DNA from: Roseovarius azorensis
GTDB lineage: Bacteria > Pseudomonadota > Alphaproteobacteria > Rhodobacterales > Rhodobacteraceae
Direction of reading: 5' to 3'
NCBI RefSeq assembly: GCF_900109455.1
Contig: NZ_FOAG01000020.1
Coordinates: 1-34,026 of the forward strand
Length of the DNA: 34,026 bases
The position numbers were made by a program, and so were the translations under genes. The notes beneath the pieces were generated by a model. The model did not search any database and was not told where the DNA came from. It saw nothing but the letters and a program-made list of their open reading frames with translations. This document shows, one piece after another, positions 8,741-16,491 of the stretch; position 1 is the first letter of the stretch, and every line of letters starts with the position of its first letter.

Positions 8741-9949
8741 ATGGAAAAGCGAATCAAGTCTCGGTTTGTCGGAGTTGCAGTTGCGGCCGTGATGGCGGCT
8801 GCTCCGGCGCTGGCGGCTGACGATCAGGTCAAGATCGGCGTACTGACAGACATCAGCGGCCAGTTCAGCCACGAATCCGGAAAGGGCGCGGTTACGGCTG
8901 TCGAGATGGCGGTAGAAGATTTCGGTGGCGAGGTGCTCGGCAAGCCGATCGAGGTAATCTTCGCCGATCACCAGAACAAGCCCGAGATCGCGGCAGCCAC
9001 CGCGCAGGAGTGGTATGAAAGCGAAGGCGTCACGCTGATCGGCAACCTGATCAACTCGGGCATCGCCCTATCGGTGGCGCAGATTGCGGCCGAGAAGAAC
9101 GGCATCGCCATCGTGACCGGCTCAGGCTCGTCCCGTCTGTCGGGTGCTGGCTGCACGCCGAACTCCATCCACTATGCCTATGACACCTACGCGCTAGCCA
9201 ACGGTACGGCGAATGAGTTGGTCAGCGAAGGCAAGAAGAAGTGGTACTTCCTGACCGCTGACTACGCCTTTGGTCACGCGCTCGAGGCCGACGCCTCAGC
9301 CATCGTCGCCAAGGCGGGCGGCGAAGTCGTGGGATCGGTGAAATATCCTATCGAGACGACGGACCACTCGGCCTTCATGCTTCAGGCGCAGGCGTCAGAT
9401 GCCGACGTGGTCGCCATCGCGGGCTCGGGCACGACCTTCATCAACGCGGTGAAGTCAGCGCGCGAATTCGGTATGGCCGACACCGGTAAGCTGACCGCAG
9501 GCCTTCTGGTCTGGCTGACCGACGTCAAGGCACTCGGGCTAGAGGCTGCGCAGGGCATGATCCTGACCAACGCCTTCTACTGGGATCAGGACGAAGAAAG
9601 CCGCGCCTTCGCGGAGCGTTTCATGGAACGAATGGGCGTGATGCCGCATATGGGCGACGCAGGCGACTATTCCTCGACTATGCATTACTTGAAGGCGGTC
9701 GAAGCCGCTGGCACCACCGAGGCGCAGGCCGTCATGGCCAAGATGCGCGAACTGCCAATCGACGACTTCTTTGCCAAGGGCGGGAAGATCCGCGAAGACG
9801 GCCGGATGGTGCACGACATGTATGTCTATCAGGTGAAGACCCCCGCGGAGTCCAAAGGCGAGTGGGACGTCTACAAGCTGGTCCAGACCATTCCCGGCGA
9901 CGAAGCTTTCCGGCCGCTGTCTGAAAGCGAATGCCCACTCGTCAAGTAA
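8741..9949 (+). CDS. Periplasmic substrate-binding protein of LivK/HAAT type
   Basis: The 402-residue solute receptor for the LivGFHM system. Residues 1-25 form a signal peptide (positive KRIKSR, hydrophobic core, cleavage after APALA). The mature part opens VKIGVLTDISGQFSHESGKG, the peripla_BP_6 pattern, and has the usual two-lobe layout with LIGNLINSGIALSVAQIA and FLTADYAFGH landmarks. It is the first gene of the rightward catabolic operon and is followed by a strong hairpin, so its transcript is probably more abundant than the enzyme genes. This subgroup often binds aromatic or heterocyclic acids and amides rather than leucine; the ligand is unknown. Confidence 0.92.
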   Translation: MEKRIKSRFVGVAVAAVMAAAPALAADDQVKIGVLTDISGQFSHESGKGAVTAVEMAVEDFGGEVLGKPIEVIFADHQNKPEIAAATAQEWYESEGVTLIGNLINSGIALSVAQIAAEKNGIAIVTGSGSSRLSGAGCTPNSIHYAYDTYALANGTANELVSEGKKKWYFLTADYAFGHALEADASAIVAKAGGEVVGSVKYPIETTDHSAFMLQAQASDADVVAIAGSGTTFINAVKSAREFGMADTGKLTAGLLVWLTDVKALGLEAAQGMILTNAFYWDQDEESRAFAERFMERMGVMPHMGDAGDYSSTMHYLKAVEAAGTTEAQAVMAKMRELPIDDFFAKGGKIREDGRMVHDMYVYQVKTPAESKGEWDVYKLVQTIPGDEAFRPLSESECPLVK

Positions 9950-9966
9950 ATCAACTGATGGAGTCT

Positions 9967-9991
9967 CGCCGGCACCCCCGGGGTGCCGGCG
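9967..9991 (+). terminator. GC-rich hairpin after the binding-protein gene
   Basis: Arms CGCCGGCACCCC (9967-9978) and GGGGTGCCGGCG (9980-9991) are fully complementary. No T-run follows, so it probably stabilises the upstream message or terminates only partly, allowing a high binding-protein to enzyme ratio. Confidence 0.6.
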
Positions 9992-10010
9992 CTAACCGAA
10001 CGGAGTTCTC

Positions 10011-10466
10011 ATGAAGCTTGAAGACAGTGTCACATTGCCCTGTGGTCGGGAGACTGCGTGGGCCGCGCTTAACGACGCTGATGTACTGCGCCAATGCATC
10101 CCCGGCTGCGAAGAGCTACTTCAGGATGCGCCTGACCATATGGCCGCGAAGGTCGCGTTGAAAGTCGGACCGGTCAAGGCGAAGTTCGCGGGCGAGGTCA
10201 CGCTGAGCGAGATCAAACCGCCGGAAAGCTATTTTCTGTCTGGCGAAGGCAAAGGCGGCGTCGCGGGCTTTGCCAAGGGGTCTGCCCTTGTCCGGCTGGA
10301 ACAAGTGTCCACCGAGGAAACCATCCTGCATTATTCCGCCAGCGCCGATGTCGGGGGAAAGCTGGCACAGATCGGATCGCGGATGCTCGACTCGACGGCG
10401 CAGAGGCTGGCCCGCCAGTTCTTCGACAAGTTCCGCGACTGCGTGTCCGCCAAGGCTGGCGTATGA
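10011..10466 (+). CDS. CoxG-like SRPBCC-fold protein
   Basis: A 151-residue START/SRPBCC-fold protein of the CoxG (carbon monoxide dehydrogenase subunit G) group. Seen: the opening LEDSVTLPCGRETAWAALND, then CIPGCEEL, VGPVKAKFAGEV and the late YSASADVGGKLAQIGSRML, all standard CoxG landmarks. CoxG is a membrane-recruiting accessory of Mo-hydroxylases in some bacteria and is often the first gene beside FAD/Fe-S/Mo subunit genes, as here. No C-terminal transmembrane helix is present, unlike longer CoxG forms, so membrane anchoring is doubtful. Its stop overlaps the next start (ATGA). Confidence 0.88.
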   Translation: MKLEDSVTLPCGRETAWAALNDADVLRQCIPGCEELLQDAPDHMAAKVALKVGPVKAKFAGEVTLSEIKPPESYFLSGEGKGGVAGFAKGSALVRLEQVSTEETILHYSASADVGGKLAQIGSRMLDSTAQRLARQFFDKFRDCVSAKAGV

Positions 10467-11230
10467 GCGACATCCTCTGCGATATCGCCGATGGCGTAGC
10501 CGTGGTGACGATCAACCGTCCCGACCTGCGCAACTCGGTCACCTATGCCATGTGGCGGGAGTTCGGTGACATCTTTGCCCACCTGTCCGGGGATCGCACG
10601 GTTCGCTCGATCATTCTGACGGGCGCGGGCGGCGATTTCTCGGCCGGGGCCGACGTCGCCGAATTTGCCACAGTCCGTGAGGACCTGGAGAAGGCGAAGG
10701 CCTACGAAGTTGCCGTAGACTATGGGTGTGCGGGCATCGCGCATGCGGCAAAGCCGGTGATTGCCGTGAACCTCGGCTATACACTGGGCGGGGGGGCGCA
10801 CCTAGCCATGTCGACCGATTTCAGGTTTGCGCACAAGAATGCCAAGTTCGGCATTCCGGCGGCACGGCTGTCTATCGTCTACGGGGTCGAAGCGACACGA
10901 AAGCTGCTGGCGCTGGTCGGACTGACCGAAGCAAAGCGCATCCTCTATTCTGCCGAGCGCTTCGACGCTGACCACGCCCTGCGCATCGGATTTGTCGACC
11001 GAGTTTGCGAGGACCCGATGGCCGAGGCGCTGGCCTATGCGCGCGATCTTGCCTCGCGTGCGCCGCTGACCCAGGGCGGTGCTAAATACATTTTGAACGG
11101 GCTAAGTTTTGGCACGTTCGATGAAGATGATGCCAATGCGCTGATCGACGTGGCGGCCGCCAGCAATGATTATGCAGAGGGGCGCGCGGCCTTTGCGGAA
11201 AAGCGCGACCCGCAGTTCAAAGGGCGTTGA
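10463..11230 (+). CDS. Enoyl-CoA hydratase/isomerase-fold protein lacking both canonical catalytic glutamates
   Basis: A crotonase-fold protein of 255 residues. The oxyanion-hole motifs are present: SAGADVAEF (60-68) and GYTLGGGAHLAM (105-116). At the positions of crotonase Glu144 and Glu164 it has His113 (GGGAHLA instead of GGGCELA) and Ala133 (FGIPAA instead of FGQPE). It is therefore unlikely to be a simple hydratase; crotonase-fold members without these residues act as hydrolases, isomerases or decarboxylases on CoA esters. In furoate degradation the 2-oxoglutaroyl-CoA hydrolase HmfE is from this superfamily, which is one possible analogy. It lies between coxG-like and coxM-like genes with overlapping starts and stops. 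Confidence 0.88.
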   Translation: MSDILCDIADGVAVVTINRPDLRNSVTYAMWREFGDIFAHLSGDRTVRSIILTGAGGDFSAGADVAEFATVREDLEKAKAYEVAVDYGCAGIAHAAKPVIAVNLGYTLGGGAHLAMSTDFRFAHKNAKFGIPAARLSIVYGVEATRKLLALVGLTEAKRILYSAERFDADHALRIGFVDRVCEDPMAEALAYARDLASRAPLTQGGAKYILNGLSFGTFDEDDANALIDVAAASNDYAEGRAAFAEKRDPQFKGR

Positions 11231-11231
11231 A

Positions 11232-12092
11232 ATGAAACCGGCTCCGTTCGAATACCTGCGTCCAGGAACGCTGGAGGAGGCGCTTGTCGCGCTCGACCAC
11301 GACGACGCCAAAATCATCGCTGGCGGGCAGACGCTGGTGCCGATGATGAATTTCCGGCTCGTCGCGCCCGAGCGGCTGGTCGACATCAACGGAATCGCCG
11401 AGCTGTCGCGGATCAACGAGACAGAAGGCGGGATCCGCATCGGTGCACTGGTCCGTCATGCGCAGGCCGCACGCGATCCGTTGCTGAAGAACGCCTTCCC
11501 TGTGGTTGCCGATGCGATGCGCCACGTTGCGCACTTGGCGGTCCGCAACCGTGGCACCATTGGTGGATCGCTGTGCCACGCGGATCCGAGCGCGGAATGG
11601 CCACTGCTGATTTCGCTGCTCGACGGCGGGATCGAAATTGCAGGCGGCTCGGGTACACGGACCTGCACGCCGGGGGAATTCTTCTTCGCACCGCTCATGA
11701 CCGACCTTGCCGACGACGAAGTGCTGACCGGTGTCGTCCTGCCGAGGCTGCCCGCGGGCACCGGCATGGCCTTTGACGAGATCGCACAGCGGGCGGGCGA
11801 CTTTGCCGTGGTAGCGTGTGGCGCGACGGTTGAAATGGGCGGAGACCGAATCGTATCGGCCCGGCTGGCCTTCGGCGGGCTGAGTGACGTGCCGGTCCGG
11901 ATGGCGGATGTCGAGCAGGCGATGGCGGGCGCCACCGTGGCAGATATCGCCGGTGCCGTCGCCGGCTGCGCCGACGGCCTGGAGCCGAACGAGGATATGC
12001 ATGCCGCGGCCGACTACCGCCGCTCGCTCGCGCCGGTTCTGGCGCGGCGGGTACTGACAGCGGCCGCCGGACGGGCAGGGGGTAGGGAATGA
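11232..12092 (+). CDS. Molybdenum hydroxylase FAD-binding subunit (CoxM-like)
   Basis: The medium subunit of a xanthine-oxidase-family enzyme, 286 residues, carrying electrons from the Fe-S subunit to an acceptor. FAD-binding motifs are clear: IIAGGQTLVPMMNFR at 28-42 and RNRGTIGGSLCHADPSAE at 105-122, followed by the C-terminal CO_deh_flav_C domain. The start is the ATG at 11232, one base after the preceding stop; an earlier in-frame ATG at 11166 would overlap the hydratase-fold gene by 65 bases and add residues unlike the family. Confidence 0.94.
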   Translation: MKPAPFEYLRPGTLEEALVALDHDDAKIIAGGQTLVPMMNFRLVAPERLVDINGIAELSRINETEGGIRIGALVRHAQAARDPLLKNAFPVVADAMRHVAHLAVRNRGTIGGSLCHADPSAEWPLLISLLDGGIEIAGGSGTRTCTPGEFFFAPLMTDLADDEVLTGVVLPRLPAGTGMAFDEIAQRAGDFAVVACGATVEMGGDRIVSARLAFGGLSDVPVRMADVEQAMAGATVADIAGAVAGCADGLEPNEDMHAAADYRRSLAPVLARRVLTAAAGRAGGRE

Positions 12093-12571
12093 CCAAGATC
12101 GACATCACTCTGACAGTGAACGGTGAAGAGATGACCGGCCGGGCCGAACCCCGCATGCTCGCCAGCGATTTTCTGCGCGAGGTCCTGGGCCTGACCGGAA
12201 CCCATGTCGGCTGCGAACAGGGCGTCTGCGGCGCCTGCACGATCCGGCTGAACGGCGCGACCGCGCGGTCCTGTCTGCTATTCGCCGGTCAGCTGGAAGG
12301 GGCCGACGTCACGACGGTCGAGGGGTTGGGATCTCCGCGCAAGATGCATCGTATCCAGGAAGCATTTCGTCGGCACCATGCCCTCCAGTGTGGCTTCTGT
12401 ACGCCGGGGTTCCTGATGACGGTGGCCGAGATCCTAGAAACCGAGGAGTTGCGCACCGACGGTGACATCCGCGATGCGCTTTCGGGCAATCTGTGTCGCT
12501 GTACGGGCTACGAGCATATCGTGCGCGCGGTGCGTGAACTGGTGAACGAAAGGGACGGGGTGACGGCATGA
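12089..12571 (+). CDS. Molybdenum hydroxylase 2Fe-2S subunit (CoxS-like)
   Basis: The small subunit, 160 residues, with two 2Fe-2S clusters. The plant-ferredoxin cluster uses C42, C47, C50 and C62 (GCEQGVCGAC...SC). The second cluster uses C101, C104, C136 and C138 (CGFCTPG and CRCTGY), the family pattern. All eight ligands are present. It overlaps the FAD-subunit stop (ATGA) and the next gene's start, so M, S and the following hydrolase are translated together. Confidence 0.96.
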   Translation: MTKIDITLTVNGEEMTGRAEPRMLASDFLREVLGLTGTHVGCEQGVCGACTIRLNGATARSCLLFAGQLEGADVTTVEGLGSPRKMHRIQEAFRRHHALQCGFCTPGFLMTVAEILETEELRTDGDIRDALSGNLCRCTGYEHIVRAVRELVNERDGVTA

Positions 12572-13329
12572 AGATGCATGTGCTGGACGGCGGACGATTG
12601 AAGATGCGGCGGCGGGTCTATGTGCCAGATGCCGACAAGACCGAAATGATCGAACTGCCGGTGATCGCTGTACTGTTCCGCCATCCGGAGGGAAACGTGC
12701 TCTACGACACCGGCTGCCATCCCTTGGTTTCAGACGATGCCGAGGCGAGATGGGGCAAGCTTGCGGGCGTGATGACGCCGATCGGCGCGCATTCTCAGAA
12801 CGTCATCGAAGGCCTGGCCGCGGTCGGGTTGAAGCCGGGCGAAATCGATGTGGTCGTCAATTCGCACTTTCACCCAGACCATTGCGGTTGCAACGAGTTC
12901 TTCACGGAAGCGCGCTTTATCGTGCACGAGGCAGAGCTTGCGGCGGCGAGGGCCCCCGACGGGCCTGCCCAAGGGTATCTCAGCGGCGAGTGGGATCATC
13001 CGATGCCGATGCAGGCTGTTGACGAGGGACACGACGTGATGGGCGACGGTCGCCTCGTCTGCGTGCATCTGCCCGGCCACACGCCAGGGCTGATGGGCCT
13101 ACTGGCTGAGTTGGAGAAGACGGGCAAGGTGCTGTGCGTGTCCGACGCGGTCAGCCTGCGCCGCAACCTCGATTACGATGAAGTGCCGAAGAACGCGAGC
13201 GATCCCGAGGCTTTGCTGACCTCTTACGCACGTATTCGTTCCTACGAGGCCGATGGTGCCATGATCATCTGCGGACATGACGACGAACAGGTGACGGCGC
13301 TCAGGATGAGGGCTGAGGCCTATGACTGA
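12568..13329 (+). CDS. Metallo-beta-lactamase-fold hydrolase, AHL/gamma-butyrolactonase-like
   Basis: A 253-residue MBL-fold enzyme with a complete dinuclear metal site: H100, H102, D104, H105 (SHFHPDH), H171 (LPGHTPG), D193 (VSDAV) and H237 (CGHDD). Length and motif order match the AttM/BlcC and AiiA-type lactonase group, about 250 residues. Sitting between the Fe-S and Mo subunit genes of a hydroxylase, it most likely opens a lactone or thioester formed in the pathway rather than quenching quorum signals. The same operon has an Fe-type alcohol dehydrogenase and a semialdehyde dehydrogenase, the other two BlcABC enzyme classes. Its 3' end overlaps the next start by eight bases. Confidence 0.88.
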   Translation: MKMHVLDGGRLKMRRRVYVPDADKTEMIELPVIAVLFRHPEGNVLYDTGCHPLVSDDAEARWGKLAGVMTPIGAHSQNVIEGLAAVGLKPGEIDVVVNSHFHPDHCGCNEFFTEARFIVHEAELAAARAPDGPAQGYLSGEWDHPMPMQAVDEGHDVMGDGRLVCVHLPGHTPGLMGLLAELEKTGKVLCVSDAVSLRRNLDYDEVPKNASDPEALLTSYARIRSYEADGAMIICGHDDEQVTALRMRAEAYD

Positions 13330-15706
13330 CACCCCGAGACCTGACCGCGCCCAGACGATCCGCCCCAAGTACATAGGCAAAAAGGTCGAGCGGTTCGAGG
13401 ACCCGCGGCTGCTAACCGGGCGTGGGCGTTATTCGGCGGATATCAAGGCCGATCGCATGGTGCATCTGGCCTTCGTGCGGTCGGATCAGGCCCATGCGCG
13501 AATCGTGTCTGTCGACACGTCCGACGCAGCAGAAGCGCCCGGCGTGATCGCGGTCTACACTGCAGCCGACCTGCCCGAGCTGCCGGAGCTGAGCGCACCC
13601 TCGGCCATGAAAGACTACCACGCCACGGTATGCCCGGCCCTGGCCCGCGATACGGTGCGCCATGTCGGCGAGGCCGTCGCAGTTGTCGTCGCGCAGGACC
13701 GTTACCTGGCCGAAGACGCGGCGGCGCTGGTCATGGTTGATCTCGAACCGCTTGGAGCCACGGCCGATCCGGTCGCGGCACTCAAGCCGGACGCCGTGCC
13801 ACTGCACGATAATGTCCCTGGCAACAAGGTGCTGGAGCGCAGCTTTGCTACCGGCGACGCGCCGGGCGAGATCGCCAAAGCTGCTCATACGGTCTCCGGA
13901 CGCTTCCGAATGCGCCGCAAGTCACCGCTGGCGATGGAGACGCGCAGCTATGTCGCGCAGTACGACACCGGCCGGGACCAGCTTGTGCTACACACGTCGT
14001 CCAACATTCCAGGGATCGTGCGGGACGAACTGGCGCGGTTGCTGCATCTCCCGGGCAACCGCTTCCAGGTTGTCTCGCCTGATGTTGGTGGTAGCTTCGG
14101 CGGCAAGGGCTCCGTCTATCCTGAGGAAATCATAGTCGTCATGCTGGCGCGCGAACTGGAGCGGCCAGTGAAGTTCGTCTCGGACCGGCTGGAAGATCTG
14201 ACCTCGACCAGCCAGGCCTTCGACGAGATCATCGAGGCCACGCTGGCCTTTGACGAGGACGGCATCTTCATCGCTCTCGATGCCGAGGTGATCGGAGATA
14301 TCGGCGCCTATTCTATCGTGCCCTGGACCGCCGCGCTGGAGCCGGTCCAGGTCGTCAGCTTCCTGCCCGGCCCTTACCGCACGCCACATTATCGTGGCCG
14401 GGTACGTGGGGTCTGTACGCCCAAGCCGCCGACCGGGCCCTATCGCGGCGTCGGCCGACCGATGGCCGTCTTCGCGATGGAGCGGCTTGTCGATTTGGCC
14501 GCGGCGAAGCTGGGGGTCGAGCCCGACGAGATCCGGCGCCGCAACCTCGTGCGACCCGAGGAGTTCCCCTTCCGCATCGGGTCGGGTATCAGGTGGGACC
14601 GATCAGGTTTTCTGGAATGCCTTGAGAATGCCGTGGCCGCCGTGGATGTGGCAAGCTTCCGCAAGCGACAGACCGAAGCGCGCGAGAACGGCAAGTGGCT
14701 TGGCCTCGGCTTCGGCACTTACGCGGAACTGACAGGCATCGGGTCGCGTATAGCCGTGGCTCCGGGCATGCCGATCAACACTGGCACCGAAACCGCTGCC
14801 GTGCGCGTTGATTCGACAGGCGCTGTCACCGCGACCTTCGCCACCGCCTCTCACGGGCAGAGCCTTGAGACGACGCTGGCACAGATCGTGGCGGAAGAAC
14901 TGGGCGTGCGCCCGCAGGATGTGACGATCAAGCAGGGCGACACCTCTCTTACCCCGCATGGCACTGGCACCTATGCCAGCCGGTCTGCCGTGATCGGTGG
15001 AGGGGCGGCCATCGTGTCGACCCGGGCTTTGCTCAAGAAGGTGCAAGCGGCTGCGGGGGTACTCTTCGACGTGGAACCCGACACGGTGGAAACCGGCGAT
15101 GGAGAAATATTCGTGCCCGGTACCAACCACCACATCACCTTTGGCGATTTGGCGCGTGCCGTCTATTCCGACATGAAGGCCCTTCCGCTCGAGGCACGCA
15201 AACCGCTGGAGGCGCAGGAGGCCTTCGACCCCTGGCTCGGCACGACCACCGCCGCGACCCATGTCGCCGAGGTTGAGATCGATGCCGAAACATTGGAGAT
15301 CCGGATCACCCGTTTCCTGGTGGCTGAGGATTGCGGGCGAATGATTAACCCACTCGTCGTGGACGGGCAGGTGCACGGCGGCGTGGTTCAGGGAATTGGC
15401 GCCGCGATCCTGGAAGAGCTGCACTACGACGAGACCGGGCAACTCCTGTCCGCAACTCTGGCCGATTATCTGATTCCGACCGCAGCCGAGGTGCCCACAC
15501 TCGAAGTAAACCATATCGAGACTGAGTTGCCGGATAATCCCGGCGGTTTCCGCGGCATGGGCGAGGGCGGTACCATCGGTGCCCCCGCCGCCATTGCCAA
15601 CGCGATATCGGATGCCGTTGCGCATCTGGGCATCGGCGTCGAAGAACTGCCGATGACACCGAACAAACTGTTCCGGCTGATTGCCGAAAGACAAGAAAAG
15701 GAGTGA
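13322..15706 (+). CDS. Molybdenum hydroxylase catalytic subunit (CoxL/XdhB-like, form-II type)
   Basis: The large Mo-cofactor subunit, 794 residues, the normal length for three-subunit enzymes. Cofactor landmarks are GGSFGGKG (256-263), PYRGVGRP (373-380), SHGQSLETTL (510-519), GTYASRS (549-555) and the base-catalytic Glu748 in RGMGEGGTIG. The active-site loop PYRGVGR is close to form-II AYRGAGR and lacks the AYRCSFR Cys of true aerobic CO dehydrogenase, so this is a hydroxylase of an organic substrate, not of CO. The neighbouring CoA ligase suggests a CoA-bound or acid substrate. No dedicated maturation genes (CoxDEF/XdhC) are in the window; they must lie elsewhere. Confidence 0.93.
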   Translation: MTDTPRPDRAQTIRPKYIGKKVERFEDPRLLTGRGRYSADIKADRMVHLAFVRSDQAHARIVSVDTSDAAEAPGVIAVYTAADLPELPELSAPSAMKDYHATVCPALARDTVRHVGEAVAVVVAQDRYLAEDAAALVMVDLEPLGATADPVAALKPDAVPLHDNVPGNKVLERSFATGDAPGEIAKAAHTVSGRFRMRRKSPLAMETRSYVAQYDTGRDQLVLHTSSNIPGIVRDELARLLHLPGNRFQVVSPDVGGSFGGKGSVYPEEIIVVMLARELERPVKFVSDRLEDLTSTSQAFDEIIEATLAFDEDGIFIALDAEVIGDIGAYSIVPWTAALEPVQVVSFLPGPYRTPHYRGRVRGVCTPKPPTGPYRGVGRPMAVFAMERLVDLAAAKLGVEPDEIRRRNLVRPEEFPFRIGSGIRWDRSGFLECLENAVAAVDVASFRKRQTEARENGKWLGLGFGTYAELTGIGSRIAVAPGMPINTGTETAAVRVDSTGAVTATFATASHGQSLETTLAQIVAEELGVRPQDVTIKQGDTSLTPHGTGTYASRSAVIGGGAAIVSTRALLKKVQAAAGVLFDVEPDTVETGDGEIFVPGTNHHITFGDLARAVYSDMKALPLEARKPLEAQEAFDPWLGTTTAATHVAEVEIDAETLEIRITRFLVAEDCGRMINPLVVDGQVHGGVVQGIGAAILEELHYDETGQLLSATLADYLIPTAAEVPTLEVNHIETELPDNPGGFRGMGEGGTIGAPAAIANAISDAVAHLGIGVEELPMTPNKLFRLIAERQEKE

Positions 15707-15711
15707 TACCT

Positions 15712-16467
15712 ATGGACTTCAATCTGAAAGGCCGCGTGGCCCTTGTGACCGGCGGCGGGCGCGACACCGGTGGCGAGATTTGCAAGATGCTGGCAGCCGA
15801 GGGTGCCATTGTTGCCGTGAATTACCGCAAGTCGGAAAGCGAGGCTGCTGCCGTCGTCGACGCCATCGAGGCGGCAGGCGGCACGGCCAAAGCTTACCAG
15901 GCGGACATTGCCGATCACGAGGCCGTCAAGGCGATGGTCGGCGGGATAGTCGCGGATCACGGCAAGGTCGACATTCTGGTCAACAACGCGGGCTACGTGA
16001 AATACGGCAAGTTCGTTGAATCGACCCCTGCTGATTGGAAAGCGCAGGTAGACGTCTGTCTTTATGGCGCGATCCATTGCTGTCACGCGGTCGCACCTCA
16101 TATGATCGAGAACAACTGGGGTCGGATCATCAGCCTGATCGGCGACAGTTCCCGAATAGGGGAGGCTAACCTGTCAATGGCGGCAGCGACGCGCGCCGGG
16201 ACCGTGGCACTTGGCAAGTCTCTGGCGCGGGAACTGGGGCGGAACAACGTCTGCGTGAACGCCGTATCCCTTGGTCTTGTACAAACGGCGCATTCGGATG
16301 CCGAGTTCCTGGCCAAGAACATGGACAAGATAGTGAAAGCCTATCCGCTGCGCCGGATCGGCACACCGGACGATATCGCCCCGCTCGTCACCTTCCTGGC
16401 CTCCGACCAGGCGTCGTGGATCACCGGGCAGGTGATCAGTTCAAATGGCGGCTTCAGCATGGTCTGA
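15712..16467 (+). CDS. Short-chain dehydrogenase/reductase-fold protein without the usual YxxxK
   Basis: A 251-residue Rossmann protein of the FabG-like SDR group. The dinucleotide loop is TGGGRDTGGEI (13-23), NNAG is at 91-94 and the C-terminal SWITGQVISSNGG segment is standard. At the catalytic tetrad, where relatives read VYSAAKAG, this protein reads MAAATRAG (156-163): the Tyr is Ala157 and the Lys is Arg161. Classical SDR hydride chemistry is therefore doubtful, and it may be a structural partner or use other residues. The start at 15712 has AAAGGAG nine bases upstream; a GTG at 15703 falls within that site. Confidence 0.87.
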   Translation: MDFNLKGRVALVTGGGRDTGGEICKMLAAEGAIVAVNYRKSESEAAAVVDAIEAAGGTAKAYQADIADHEAVKAMVGGIVADHGKVDILVNNAGYVKYGKFVESTPADWKAQVDVCLYGAIHCCHAVAPHMIENNWGRIISLIGDSSRIGEANLSMAAATRAGTVALGKSLARELGRNNVCVNAVSLGLVQTAHSDAEFLAKNMDKIVKAYPLRRIGTPDDIAPLVTFLASDQASWITGQVISSNGGFSMV

Positions 16468-16491
16468 GGTCCTCAGGGAGGAGGAACTACA

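Noticed and set aside
12568..13329. Dedicated quorum-quenching lactonase
   Set aside because: The fold fits, but it is embedded between subunit genes of a catabolic enzyme, so a pathway role is more likely.
14603..15694. 363-codon minus-strand open frame opposite the Mo subunit
   Set aside because: Lies entirely antisense to a clear gene in GC-rich DNA and has no family features; a shadow frame.
13322..15706. Aerobic CO dehydrogenase (CoxMSL plus CoxG)
   Set aside because: The active-site loop is PYRGVGR, not the Cys-containing AYRCSFR of true CO dehydrogenase, and the operon holds CoA-ester and aldehyde enzymes.
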